Positions 34,058-42,307 of a stretch of DNA of 64,000 nucleotides are shown one piece after another. How positions within the stretch are numbered: position 1 is the first letter of the stretch; every line of letters begins with the position of its first letter. This DNA comes from JAHZFN01 sp965149945 (lineage in GTDB: Bacteria > Bacillota > Dehalobacteriia > UBA4068 > UBA4997): contig CBCTTQ010000003.1 in NCBI GenBank assembly GCA_965149945.1, forward strand, positions 34,574 through 98,573, read 5' to 3'. The notes beneath the pieces are model-generated. The model was not told the origin of the DNA, searched no databases, and was given only the letters and a program-made list of their open reading frames with translations. Both the position numbers and the translations under genes were made by a program.

Positions 34058-34086
34058 AAAAAAAGAGCCTGATTACAATCAGGCTC
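34058..34086 (-). terminator. Intrinsic terminator of rpsU
   Basis: GAGCCTGAT pairs with ATCAGGCTC and is followed on the minus strand by seven T, 43 bases past the rpsU stop. Confidence 0.9.
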
Positions 34087-34128
34087 CTGTCTTATTCCTT
34101 TTGCCCAATGCCGGGCGCGATCAGAAGA

Positions 34129-34305
34129 TTAGTTCCATTTGCGCTTTCTGGCGGCTTCGGATTTTTTCTTTCTTCTTACGCTGGGTTTTTCGTAATGTTC
34201 ATGTTTCCGGATATCAGACATCACACCAGATCTCTGACAAGTCCGTTTGAACCGGCGCAAAGCACTGTCGAGAGATTCGTTTTTACCAACTCTTACTTCA
34301 CTCAC
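34129..34305 (-). CDS. rpsU: 30S ribosomal protein S21
   Basis: The 58-residue basic protein (SEVRVGKNESLDSALRRFKR at the N-terminus, an Arg/Lys-rich C-terminus) is a standard S21, which lies near the 3' end of 16S rRNA in the small subunit. The start is a GTG with GAGGAGGG six bases upstream; a longer in-frame reading upstream is the untranslated leader. It has its own promoter and terminator, so it is monocistronic. Confidence 0.95.
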   Translation of the reverse strand: MSEVRVGKNESLDSALRRFKRTCQRSGVMSDIRKHEHYEKPSVRRKKKSEAARKRKWN

Positions 34306-34411
34306 TTCTATCCCTCCTCTCGCAAAAATGCTTTTTGGATATAGCAACAAAAGCTTTCGCTTTTGCAGTATGCGAGTAGAAATTTTTGCGTACGACTGTA
34401 CGCCTAATTCC
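34306..34411 (-). promoter_or_regulatory. Structured 5' leader of rpsU
   Basis: The leader of about 106 bases contains three pairings: a GCGTAC/GTACGC hairpin (34389-34404 region), an AAAAGC/GCTTTT hairpin, and GCAAAAAT with ATTTTTGC, which bring the distal part close to the ribosome binding site. CTCGC can also pair with the GCGAG just before the binding site. This looks like a candidate cis-regulatory RNA; no known family is recognised. Confidence 0.4.
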
Positions 34412-34417
34412 CTCCTA

Positions 34418-34446
34418 TTATATAAAAAATTCCTCGGGAAGTCAAC
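34418..34446 (-). promoter_or_regulatory. Promoter of rpsU
   Basis: On the minus strand, TTGACT (34441-34446) and TATAAT (34418-34423) are 17 bases apart. Confidence 0.8.
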
Positions 34447-34510
34447 CTTTTTTTCAGCGTACGGAATAATTTTGATGAAAAACTTCACATTTTGTGAAAT
34501 CACCGTCGTC

Positions 34511-34852
34511 TCAGCAGATATCGCCCAGCGTTCTGCCGCCCACCAAATGGTAGTGGAGATGATAGACTTCCTGACCGGAATCTGTGCCACAGTTGGTCAA
34601 CACACGATAACCCGTATCAGCAATGCCCAATTCCCGTGCTAATTTCTGCGCGACCAGTTGTATCTTGCCCAACAACAGTTGATCTTCCGCGGCGGCGTCT
34701 TCCACATTTTCCAGATGTTTTTTGGGAATGATCAACACATGCACCGGCGCTTTGGGCGCGATGTCTTTGAAGGCCATCACATCAGCATCTTCATATACGA
34801 TTTCCGTGGGAATTTCCTTTTCTACCATTTTGCAAAATAAACAATCTGTCAT
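34511..34852 (-). CDS. HIT family nucleotide hydrolase (HinT-like)
   Basis: The 113-residue protein has CLFC near the N-terminus, DIAPKAPVHVLIIPKKH, and the histidine triad HLHYH (His98, His100, His102). HinT-type enzymes hydrolyse adenosine phosphoramidates in the cytosol. It has its own consensus promoter and lies between mtaB and rpsU, a common neighbourhood in Clostridia. Confidence 0.94.
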   Translation of the reverse strand: MTDCLFCKMVEKEIPTEIVYEDADVMAFKDIAPKAPVHVLIIPKKHLENVEDAAAEDQLLLGKIQLVAQKLARELGIADTGYRVLTNCGTDSGQEVYHLHYHLVGGRTLGDIC

Positions 34853-34882
34853 CTCAATTGCTCCTTCCCATATGATGTTTTC

Positions 34883-34911
34883 ATTATAATCCCTGTCGGC
34901 GGGATTGTCAA
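34883..34911 (-). promoter_or_regulatory. Consensus promoter of the HIT gene
   Basis: On the minus strand, TTGACA (34906-34911) and TATAAT (34883-34888) match the consensus exactly with 17-base spacing. The -35 overlaps the mtaB stop codon. Confidence 0.85.
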
Positions 34912-36251
34912 ATCACCTTGCCGATGAGGTAGGATCCTTTCATTTCTGTGATTTTCAATTGGTACAGTTGCCCCGCGGCCGCCCGCGGACATTCCGCCGC
35001 CTCAAAAGCCAGCGGCAGATAATTCGGGCTGTGTCCCGTCCAATAGGGCTGCCCGTCCAACAGGATCTTTTGTTCTGTCAGAATTTCCAGCTTGCGACCC
35101 AGTTGCTGCCGCCGAAACGCTTGCTTCATCTCATCCCGCAGTGCGGAGACTTCTTTTACTTCGGCATTTTTCACCCGCGCGTCAATTTGATTAGGGAAGG
35201 CGGCGGCGGGGGTTCCTTCCCGTCGGGAATACGGGAAAATATGCATGTCCGCGAAGCGAAACGTCGCCAATCGCCGCAGCCCCGCCTGAAAGATTTCCGG
35301 TGTTTCTCCAGGAAAACCCACAATCAAATCCGTCGTAACGGCGGGATTGTTTAGACATTGCCGAATCTTTACCAACAAAGCGCCGTATTCCGCCACGGTA
35401 TAACGGCGATTCATGGCAGCGATGATTTCATCGTCACAAGCTTGCAAGGGAATATGCAAATGCGGACAGATGTTATCATGGGATGCCATCACCGCCAGCA
35501 GTTCTTCCGTCACTTCCTGAGGTTCTATGGAGCCCAGGCGCAGACGGTGCAATCCCGGAATTTCCGCCAGCGCCGCCGCCGCCTTTGCCAAATTCAATCC
35601 ATTCGCCAGATCGCTGCCGTAGGCGCCTGTATGGATGCCCGTCAGCACCAGTTCTTGATAGCCCTTTTCGACCATTTCCCGTCCTTCGTTTAAAATATCC
35701 GCCAACGGCCGGCTGCGCACCGGACCGCGCGCGTAGGGAATGACGCAATAACTGCAAAACTGGCTGCAGCCGTCTTCGATTTTAATATAAGCGCGGGCGC
35801 GCTGTGTATCATGGTTCAAATTGCCCATATGGTGAAAGATGCCCGCTTCGGCGGCGGGTGTCACACAAACACGAGGGGGATCCTGTTTGCCGCAGAGACG
35901 CCGCACCTCTTCAAACAACCGATGGCGGTCGTTCGTTCCCACAATCAAATCCACACCGGGAATCCGCGCGATGGTTTCCTGCCCCACCTGCGCGTAACAA
36001 CCGGTGGCTACTACCAACGCCTGAGGATTACGCCGCACCGCTCGCCGCAGCATCTGGCGGGATTTGCGATCAGCCAAATGGGTCACTGTGCAAGAGTTGA
36101 TGATATACACATCGGCTTCTTCATTGAAGTCCACCGCCGTCCAACCATGTTCCCGAAAAACATTAGCCAAAGCGACGCCCTCTTCTTGATTCACTTTACA
36201 GCCCAAGGTACAGACGGCGAACCGCTGTCCCAGAATTTTTTTCTGATTCAT
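34908..36251 (-). CDS. mtaB: tRNA t6A37 methylthiotransferase MtaB
   Basis: The 447-residue protein has the N-terminal UPF0004 domain with three cluster Cys (in TLGCKVNQ, INSCTVT and ATGCYAQ) and the radical SAM motif CSQFCSYCVIP. TRAM-like sequence is at the C-terminus (LEILTEQKILLDGQPYWTGHSPNYLPL). It adds a methylthio group to t6A at position 37 of tRNAs reading ANN codons. The domain layout and the LGCKVNQ motif place it in MtaB rather than MiaB. It follows the radical SAM gene after 23 bases. Confidence 0.93.
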   Translation of the reverse strand: MNQKKILGQRFAVCTLGCKVNQEEGVALANVFREHGWTAVDFNEEADVYIINSCTVTHLADRKSRQMLRRAVRRNPQALVVATGCYAQVGQETIARIPGVDLIVGTNDRHRLFEEVRRLCGKQDPPRVCVTPAAEAGIFHHMGNLNHDTQRARAYIKIEDGCSQFCSYCVIPYARGPVRSRPLADILNEGREMVEKGYQELVLTGIHTGAYGSDLANGLNLAKAAAALAEIPGLHRLRLGSIEPQEVTEELLAVMASHDNICPHLHIPLQACDDEIIAAMNRRYTVAEYGALLVKIRQCLNNPAVTTDLIVGFPGETPEIFQAGLRRLATFRFADMHIFPYSRREGTPAAAFPNQIDARVKNAEVKEVSALRDEMKQAFRRQQLGRKLEILTEQKILLDGQPYWTGHSPNYLPLAFEAAECPRAAAGQLYQLKITEMKGSYLIGKVI

Positions 36252-36274
36252 GTTTTTTCACTTTCTGTCTGTGT

Positions 36275-37159
36275 TTACGGTGTTCCGATATATACATTAT
36301 TTAAATGGGCGTCTGCCAGATCCGCCGCCCAAATCAAATCGCTTTCCGGCGTGCGGATATAGGCTGTCCTGCCGTTGGGAATATGCTCCAGAAAATGCAA
36401 CGGCACATCCCGCCCCAACTCCTGACTGATAAAACGAATCAAGGCGGTCACATCTTTCTCGCTGTCATTGACCCCGGGAATCAACACACGACTGATTTCC
36501 AAATGCACATCAGCTTCTCGTATGATTCTGGCGCTTTGCAGCACGGTCTCCAAAGAACCGCCCAGCGTTTCATACTGAGCGGAGTCCATCGTTTTGATAT
36601 CCAAATTAACCGCGTCCAGATGGGGCAGCAAATAACGCAGAGGTTTGCCATTCAGACAACCGTTGGTGGAAAGGACATTGCGCAGATCGTAACGTTTTGC
36701 GCTTTTGCAAGCATCCAGCACATACTCATACCAAACCGACGGTTCCCCAAAAGTATACGCTACCCCGACACAATCTTTATTCCGCAATTTCGCCGCCACC
36801 TGAGCCAGTTCATCCGGATACAACACCCGTCCCGTTCCCGGCTCATCGATCAAATGGGCATCCCGGCAAGTGGTACAGCGAAGATTGCAGCCCCAAGAGC
36901 CTACTGAGAGAAAATTCATGGAAGGATAATACTCTACCAGCGGAATCCGTTCCACCGCGTCCATGGTCAACGCTCGAATCCAACCGTAATTTAAACTATA
37001 CAAGACGCCTTTCCGATTACCTCTGGCGCCGCAAGCGCCGACCATGCCCGATTCCAACAGACAAAACCGCGGACAAAGGGTACAAGTGACCGTATCGTCT
37101 ATTTGATTTTTCTCATAAAAAAGCGCTCGTCTTCGATGACGAAAGCCGTGTTTTGTCAT
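36275..37159 (-). CDS. AmmeMemoRadiSam-type radical SAM enzyme (AmrS-like)
   Basis: A 294-residue radical SAM protein. It has an N-terminal Cys-rich segment CTLCPRFCLLESGMVGACGARGN-like region (residues 26-48), then the [4Fe-4S] motif Cys91-x3-Cys95-x2-Cys98, AYTFGEPSVWYEY and AVNLDIKTMD. This matches the AmrS family (formerly grouped with pyruvate-formate-lyase activases), whose reaction is not settled. The usual AmmA/Memo partner genes are not adjacent. I start at the ATG at 37159, where AAGGGA is about nine bases upstream; the upstream in-frame extension overlaps cwlD-region spacer. Confidence 0.85.
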   Translation of the reverse strand: MTKHGFRHRRRALFYEKNQIDDTVTCTLCPRFCLLESGMVGACGARGNRKGVLYSLNYGWIRALTMDAVERIPLVEYYPSMNFLSVGSWGCNLRCTTCRDAHLIDEPGTGRVLYPDELAQVAAKLRNKDCVGVAYTFGEPSVWYEYVLDACKSAKRYDLRNVLSTNGCLNGKPLRYLLPHLDAVNLDIKTMDSAQYETLGGSLETVLQSARIIREADVHLEISRVLIPGVNDSEKDVTALIRFISQELGRDVPLHFLEHIPNGRTAYIRTPESDLIWAADLADAHLNNVYIGTP

Positions 37160-37309
37160 AATGACCGTTCCCTTCGACAGCGTTTTTCGACTCAGACTGA
37201 CGCCGAAACTTCTTTTTTCGCGATATCTTACATAATTCTGCAAGCATCCGCAATTACCTGCCAAACCGTTCAGGTATTTTTCTCCGCTGCCGGAAAAAAA
37301 CGGCACGCG

Positions 37310-38077
37310 CTACTGCCGAAGCAGACTCGCTTCCTCTTCCTCGACAACCGAAGACCTCGCCTCCCGTTCCAAACTGTTGTAGTAACGAACGATACCGGCA
37401 TAAATAGCATAAGCCATTTCACTTTGGTAATCAGCATCATTGAGCGCCTGTTCTTCGGCGGCGTTGGAAAGAAAACCCACTTCCACAATAACCCCCGGGA
37501 TCTCCAGCGCGTTCATCAAATAAACATCATCTAATGACATGGGGACACGATCGGTATTACCCAACTGCTCAATGATGGATTGCTGAATACTCTCAGAAAG
37601 AGCCTTGCCCTCGACATTATCAGAAGCATAAAAAGTCTGGGCGCCGCTGTATTGATGCTGAGGCAAAAAATTGGCCTGAATGCTGATAAGCACATCGGCG
37701 TCATTTTCATTGGCCAGAGTCGCTCGTTGCGCCATATCCTCTTTTTTGGTACCCGCCAAGGCTTGATCCTCGGTGCGGGTTTCCAGCACAGTGGCCCCGG
37801 ACTGCCGCAGATAATCCGCTAAACGGCGACTCACCGCCAAATTCACATCTTTTTCCAAAGTGCCGCTCAAACCGATGGCGCCCGGGTCAAACCCGCCGTG
37901 ACCCGCGTCCACCACAACAGTGCGCCCGATCATAGCGCCGGACAGCACATCCATCATATCATAATCATATTGCCGTTCTTCATAAACATAAAGCGCCAGA
38001 TCCGCCACAGCGCAAAGCAGCGCCGCCAGCACCACCAACACCACCACCCGGCTTCCTTTGATTTTTTTAGTTCTCAT
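37310..38077 (-). CDS. CwlD-like membrane-anchored amidase with altered zinc site
   Basis: A protein of 255 residues: an N-terminal membrane anchor (about 11-33), then an Amidase_3 domain like CwlD, which makes muramic-lactam in the spore cortex. In the reading from the GTG three bases upstream, zinc ligands His61 (DAGHGG) and Glu76 (LEKDVN) and catalytic Glu200 (VEVGFLSN) are present. The second His ligand, in the usual SIHxN motif, is Gln135 (SIQANF). The neighbouring SGAQTFY and LMN motifs match CwlD well. Activity may be lost or altered. The ATG at 38077 has GGAGG seven bases upstream. Confidence 0.85.
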   Translation of the reverse strand: MRTKKIKGSRVVVLVVLAALLCAVADLALYVYEERQYDYDMMDVLSGAMIGRTVVVDAGHGGFDPGAIGLSGTLEKDVNLAVSRRLADYLRQSGATVLETRTEDQALAGTKKEDMAQRATLANENDADVLISIQANFLPQHQYSGAQTFYASDNVEGKALSESIQQSIIEQLGNTDRVPMSLDDVYLMNALEIPGVIVEVGFLSNAAEEQALNDADYQSEMAYAIYAGIVRYYNSLEREARSSVVEEEEASLLRQ

Positions 38078-38193
38078 CACACCGCCTCCGCAGTTGGTCT
38101 ACCCAATCATATGCTGCCGGTGACGGAATATGCCCTATCGAACCAACCACGGCGACACCCCGCGAAATCCCCTGAAACATCGAACAAATTCCG

Positions 38194-38224
38194 CAAAAAA
38201 AGATCGCGGCAAATCGCCGCGATC
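38194..38224 (-). terminator. Intrinsic terminator of rplM-rpsI
   Basis: GATCGCGGC pairs with GCCGCGATC and is followed on the minus strand by seven T, 22 bases past the rpsI stop. Confidence 0.9.
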
Positions 38225-38245
38225 TGAAATTGACCAAAGTCTTTT

Positions 38246-38638
38246 TTAACGCTTGGAGAACTGGCTGGCTTTACGCGCTTTCTTCAAGCCGTATTTTCTT
38301 CTTTCTTTCATTCTGGGGTCACGAGTCAGGAAACCCGCCGCTTTCAGCGCGGGGCGATATTGTTCGTCCGCCTGGCACAGCGCGCGGGAAATACCATGTC
38401 TTACAGCGCCCGCCTGACCGGTCACACCACCGCCTTTGACAGTGGCGACCACATCAAATTTAGCCAAAGTATCCGTCAATTCCAACGGTTGTCTTACAAT
38501 CATTTCTAAAGTTTTTTTGCCGAAGTATTCATCCAATTCGCGATTGTTGATTTTCACCGCACCGCTACCGGGAAGGATCCAAACTCTCGCGACAGCATTT
38601 TTTCTGCGGCCAGTACCATAAAATTTATTATCTGCCAT
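38246..38638 (-). CDS. rpsI: 30S ribosomal protein S9
   Basis: The 130-residue protein has FYGTGRRKNAVARVWILPG at the N-terminus and the Arg/Lys tail ending KARKASQFSKR, which reaches the decoding site. It follows rplM by 18 bases, the conserved L13-S9 pair. Confidence 0.97.
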   Translation of the reverse strand: MADNKFYGTGRRKNAVARVWILPGSGAVKINNRELDEYFGKKTLEMIVRQPLELTDTLAKFDVVATVKGGGVTGQAGAVRHGISRALCQADEQYRPALKAAGFLTRDPRMKERRKYGLKKARKASQFSKR

Positions 38639-38656
38639 TGCTTTTTCCTCCCTCTT

Positions 38657-39085
38657 TTAGAAATTCCAAACTTCCGGCTTTTGCGCCTGATGTTTGTGTT
38701 CCGTGCCGGCGTAAACTTTCAATTTTTTGATCATTTTGCGACCCAGACGGTTTTTCGGCAGCATACCTTTTACCGCCAATTCCATGGTAAGTTCGGGTTT
38801 TTTGGCCAGCATTTCGCTATAAGGCGTCGCGGTCAGACCGCCCGGATAACCGGAATGACGATAGTTGAATTTCTGTTCCATTTTTTTGCCGGTCAAAATC
38901 ACTTTATCCGCGTTGATTACAATCACATAATCGCCGGTATCTACATGGGGAGTAAAGATCGGTTTGTGTTTTCCTCTGAGCATACGAGCCGCTTCGCTGG
39001 CGACACGACCGAGAGGTTTATTTGCAGCATCGAGAATGTACCACTTACGGTCAACATCCTGGGCCTTTGCCATATAAGTGCGCAT
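38657..39085 (-). CDS. rplM: 50S ribosomal protein L13
   Basis: The 142-residue protein has RKWYILDAANKPLGRVASEAA, GDYVIVINADKVILTGKK and GMLPKNRLGRKM, all typical of L13, an early-assembly large-subunit protein. AGGAGG lies nine bases before the ATG. A consensus promoter and a structured leader precede it, suggesting feedback control by L13 as in other Bacillota. Confidence 0.97.
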   Translation of the reverse strand: MRTYMAKAQDVDRKWYILDAANKPLGRVASEAARMLRGKHKPIFTPHVDTGDYVIVINADKVILTGKKMEQKFNYRHSGYPGGLTATPYSEMLAKKPELTMELAVKGMLPKNRLGRKMIKKLKVYAGTEHKHQAQKPEVWNF

Positions 39086-39174
39086 GACGATGAACCTCCT
39101 AAATAATCTTGAGCTAGAATTTTTTTGTCATTTCGTACAAGGTACGCATTAAAACGGGGCTAATAATGTCGTAC
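39086..39174 (-). ncRNA. Probable L13 leader (autoregulatory 5' UTR)
   Basis: The predicted rplM mRNA starts almost exactly at a strong hairpin: GTACG and CATTA on one arm pair with TAATG and CGTAC on the other (39142-39174), followed by a second GTACG copy. Rfam describes an L13 leader in Bacillota at this position. Assignment is by location and structure, not by a covariance model. Confidence 0.55.
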
Positions 39175-39180
39175 TTATTT

Positions 39181-39209
39181 ATTATATCCTTTTCATTCCG
39201 CAGTGTCAA
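39181..39209 (-). promoter_or_regulatory. Consensus promoter of rplM-rpsI
   Basis: On the minus strand, TTGACA (39204-39209) and TATAAT (39181-39186) are perfect with a 17-base spacer. The -35 lies within the end of truA. Confidence 0.88.
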
Positions 39210-40047
39210 TAGGTTTTTCCTGTTTTCGGCAGGATTTCTCTTCTGCCAGCCATTTTTGCAGTGTTTCTTCCGCATAGAACACTTGTCGTAAATAAAGACC
39301 GCGAGCAGGGGCGGGCGGCGCGATGATAGCGCCCGGTTCCGCCAACGCCCTTATAATATCGGCGGCGTCCAGCTTCCTTTTCCCCGCCTCCAACAAGGCC
39401 CCCATCAAAAGACGCACGGTTTTATACAAAAAGCCGCTGCCGCAAACGGATAAACGCCAAAATATCCCCGAACGCCGCCAAGGCAAAGAAACCTCTGCCC
39501 GAAAAGGCGTCAAACGACAATGATAAATATCCCGCTCATAATCGGCAACAGGAGTGCCGTTAGCGGTGAAGCTGCGCAGATTCTGCCGCCCTTCAAACAA
39601 CGGCGCCAGTTCCGCCATAAATGCCGTGTCCAATTCATACCCGCAGGCAAAAAAACGAGAACGGTCAAAGGCGGAATGGACCGCTCCGGGCAACAAATAA
39701 TATTCATAGACTTTGCCAACGGCGTCATAACGAGGATGGAAGGTCAACGGAACCTCCTGACAGGCAGTAATCCGTACATCTTCCGGCAGGGTTCCGTTTA
39801 AAGCGCGGGGAATGTTGGCGGTGGGGATGCCGCTTTCCGCCAGAAAAGCCGCCCGCTGTCCGAAAGCGTGGACACCCGCGTCGGTGCGTCCGGCTCCCCG
39901 CAGGTGGATTTCCTGGCGCAACAATTTTTCCAACCCTTGCTCCACCGTCTGCTGCACACTACGATTGCGGGCGTGCGCCAGCGACTGCCGCTGCCAACCG
40001 ACAAAATCCGTACCGTCATATTGAATGGTCAACAAATACTGTTTCAT
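39193..40047 (-). CDS. truA: tRNA pseudouridine(38-40) synthase TruA
   Basis: The 284-residue protein has LTIQYDGTDFVGWQRQ and the catalytic Asp56 in GAGRTDAGVHAFGQ. FLYKTVRLLMGALLEAG near the C-terminus also fits. It modifies U38-U40 in many tRNAs. AAGGAG is five bases upstream of the chosen ATG at 40047. It follows ecfT directly, the usual ecfA-ecfA-ecfT-truA-rplM-rpsI order. Confidence 0.96.
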   Translation of the reverse strand: MKQYLLTIQYDGTDFVGWQRQSLAHARNRSVQQTVEQGLEKLLRQEIHLRGAGRTDAGVHAFGQRAAFLAESGIPTANIPRALNGTLPEDVRITACQEVPLTFHPRYDAVGKVYEYYLLPGAVHSAFDRSRFFACGYELDTAFMAELAPLFEGRQNLRSFTANGTPVADYERDIYHCRLTPFRAEVSLPWRRSGIFWRLSVCGSGFLYKTVRLLMGALLEAGKRKLDAADIIRALAEPGAIIAPPAPARGLYLRQVFYAEETLQKWLAEEKSCRKQEKPIDTAE

Positions 40048-40057
40048 ACGTTCTCCT

Positions 40058-40873
40058 TCAAGGCAGCGCCACGGTGAAACGCAAAACAATAACCAGTACG
40101 GTCAAAAGTGTCACAGCCACCAAGGCGGCGGTATCTTGTTTGCGCCAAACCAGCTGCCGCAGTTTGGTTCTGCCTTCTCCTCCTTCGTAACCACGAGCCT
40201 CCATGGCGATGGCTAAATCATCCGCGCGTTTCAACGCGTTGAAAAAGAGAGGAATAATGATCGCCACAATGCCTTTGAGACGCTGTCCCAAAGAACCGTT
40301 GCGTAAATCGCCGCCGCGAGAACGCTGCGCCTTCATAATTTTGTCCGCTTCTTCCATCAAAATAGGAATAAAACGCAGTGCAATGGTCATCATCATGGCA
40401 AATTCGTGAACAGGAAATTTGATCCTGCGCAAAGGACGGCACAGACTTTCCACCCCGTCCGCCAATAAAATAGGGGTCGTAGTCAAGGTCAGAACCGCGG
40501 AAAAAGCGATCAAGCCCACCAGACGCAATATCATGAGCGCCCCGCGGTGCAATCCTTCCACTGTCAGCGTAAGCACGCCCCATTCCCAGATTACCGTCTC
40601 GCCCGAGGTAAAGAAAATGTTCAATAACCCTGTTAAAATCAACAAGATTAACACGCCGCGAACACTTTTCAGCACTTTACGCAGGGGGACATGGCTGGCG
40701 GCGACCACCGCCCCGCCAAACAAATAAAGCAACGCGAAAAGCGTATAGCTGTCGGCGAAAAACACCGCCACAATATAAATAAGCAACCCCGCCAATTTAA
40801 CCCGCGGATCCAGACGATGGATAACAGAATCCGCCGGATAATAGGAACCAAACCGAACCTTGCTTTTAGCCAT
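40058..40873 (-). CDS. ecfT: ECF transporter transmembrane protein EcfT
   Basis: The 271-residue membrane protein has SVIHRLDPRVKLAGLL near the N-terminus and two Ala-Arg-Gly-type coupling motifs, AQRSRGGDLR and AMEARGYEGGEGR, that grip the ATPases. EcfT holds exchangeable vitamin-binding S components. Its start overlaps the ecfA2 stop by eight bases. Confidence 0.95.
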   Translation of the reverse strand: MAKSKVRFGSYYPADSVIHRLDPRVKLAGLLIYIVAVFFADSYTLFALLYLFGGAVVAASHVPLRKVLKSVRGVLILLILTGLLNIFFTSGETVIWEWGVLTLTVEGLHRGALMILRLVGLIAFSAVLTLTTTPILLADGVESLCRPLRRIKFPVHEFAMMMTIALRFIPILMEEADKIMKAQRSRGGDLRNGSLGQRLKGIVAIIIPLFFNALKRADDLAIAMEARGYEGGEGRTKLRQLVWRKQDTAALVAVTLLTVLVIVLRFTVALP

Positions 40874-41735
40874 GGCGCTCACCCGCCTCGCGCAGATAAT
40901 CCAGCACCGCTTGACAAGCCTCAGGAACACGAACGGGCATCGTATCAATGTCGCAGCCGCAATCCGCCAGCCGCAATAATAACTCCTTGGGGGTTGGCTG
41001 CAAAATCCCTGCTTCCGCTAACAATTCCCGCTGAGCGAACGCTTCCTCCAGGGGGCGATCCAACACCAAACGACCGTGATTCATCACCAGCAGCCGCCGG
41101 CAAAAAGCCGCCAGCTGATCCATATCATGACTGATGCAAAGAATGGTAGCGGCGCTGTTTTTCTGCCAATCCAGCAACAACTCCGTAAAATCATTTTTGG
41201 TTACACAGTCCAATCCCACAAAAGGCTCGTCCAACACCAACACACGGGGATTCATAATCAACACCGACGCCAACGCTACTTTGCGTTTTTCCCCGCCGGA
41301 CAGTTGCAAAGGATTGCGATCCAGAAAATCGTCATCCATGTCAAACCGCTTCATCAATTTGCCGATTTCCTGATTGATTTTTCCTTCCGACCAGCCCAAA
41401 TTGGTAGGTCCGTAGGAAAGTTCCCGCCAAACGGTCTCCTCAAATAATTGATATTCCGGATATTGAAAAACCATGCCGACCCGTTTAGCCAGTTCCTTGG
41501 CACGCAGCTTTTTCTGCCCTACCAATTGACAATCGTCCAGATAAATCTCACCGCTGTCCCCGGGCAGCAATCCGCAAATCAATTGTGCCAAAGAACTTTT
41601 TCCGCTGCCGGTATGACCGACGATGCCGATGATTTCTCCCTGCTCCGCAGAAAAGCTGACATCCCTCACCGCTGTCACCGCGAAATCGGTATCATCAGCA
41701 TAGGTATAACATAAATTTTTTACCACCAGAGACAT
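40866..41735 (-). CDS. ecfA2: ECF transporter ATPase (EcfA2-type)
   Basis: The 289-residue ABC ATPase has Walker A GHTGSGKSS (40-48), Q-loop VFQYPEYQLFEE, signature LSGGEKRKVALA and Walker B VLVLDEPFVGLD. The position next to ecfT and the EYQLFEETV segment fit EcfA2. It pairs with EcfA1 to energise vitamin or metal uptake. Confidence 0.93.
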   Translation of the reverse strand: MSLVVKNLCYTYADDTDFAVTAVRDVSFSAEQGEIIGIVGHTGSGKSSLAQLICGLLPGDSGEIYLDDCQLVGQKKLRAKELAKRVGMVFQYPEYQLFEETVWRELSYGPTNLGWSEGKINQEIGKLMKRFDMDDDFLDRNPLQLSGGEKRKVALASVLIMNPRVLVLDEPFVGLDCVTKNDFTELLLDWQKNSAATILCISHDMDQLAAFCRRLLVMNHGRLVLDRPLEEAFAQRELLAEAGILQPTPKELLLRLADCGCDIDTMPVRVPEACQAVLDYLREAGERHG

Positions 41736-41802
41736 CAGCTTCCTCCCTCTTCCGTTTATTTTTTAACTCTTGTTTCACGGTTTTTGTTCCTCTTCGGATT
41801 TT

Positions 41803-42273
41803 TTACACACATTGTTTTGCCGTCCAATGACTGACAGTCAATTTGATGATTTGAACAGAGGCGGTCTCCGCTTCCGTAAACCGCCAATCCGCCCGCTCGG
41901 TGTAACGCGCCATCAAAAGCGCCAGCGCCTGTTGTTTTTCCGCCGTTTCTTCCACAAACACCGCATCGCCCCGTCCCATCACACTTTGATAAGCATAACC
42001 GTAGCGACAGGCCACAGCGCCTTCTTTCAACCGATGACCGCAGTCCATCTCAAAGGTGATCGTTTTTTGTCGTTGCAGCAATTGAATTTTGCGACCCTCT
42101 CCGGCGCTGTGAAAATAAAACACCCCGCGATCGCCATCGGGTACAAAAGCGAAATTCAGCGGTACAATGTACGCCGCGCCGTCCGCCACCAATCCCAGAC
42201 GGCAGCAATCGCATTTCGCGATAATCTCCCGAATTTTTTGAGGATCTGTCAGTTCTCGATCTTTTCTTCTCAT
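41803..42273 (-). CDS. PNPOx-like flavin-binding protein (NimA-type)
   Basis: The 156-residue protein is a split-barrel FMN-binding type: CDCCRLGLVADGAAYIVPLNFAF, VFYFHSAGEGRKIQLLQ, and FEMDCGHRLKEGAVACRYGYAYQSVMGRGDAVFVEE. This matches the NimA/5-nitroimidazole-related branch of the pyridoxamine-5'-phosphate oxidase family. The substrate is unknown. It is 68 bases before ecfA2 and 34 after the next PNPOx gene, splitting the usual ecfA1-ecfA2 pair. Confidence 0.85.
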   Translation of the reverse strand: MRRKDRELTDPQKIREIIAKCDCCRLGLVADGAAYIVPLNFAFVPDGDRGVFYFHSAGEGRKIQLLQRQKTITFEMDCGHRLKEGAVACRYGYAYQSVMGRGDAVFVEETAEKQQALALLMARYTERADWRFTEAETASVQIIKLTVSHWTAKQCV

Positions 42274-42307
42274 TCCAAACCCTCCCTTCGGGGGTTTCCC
42301 CCGTCCA

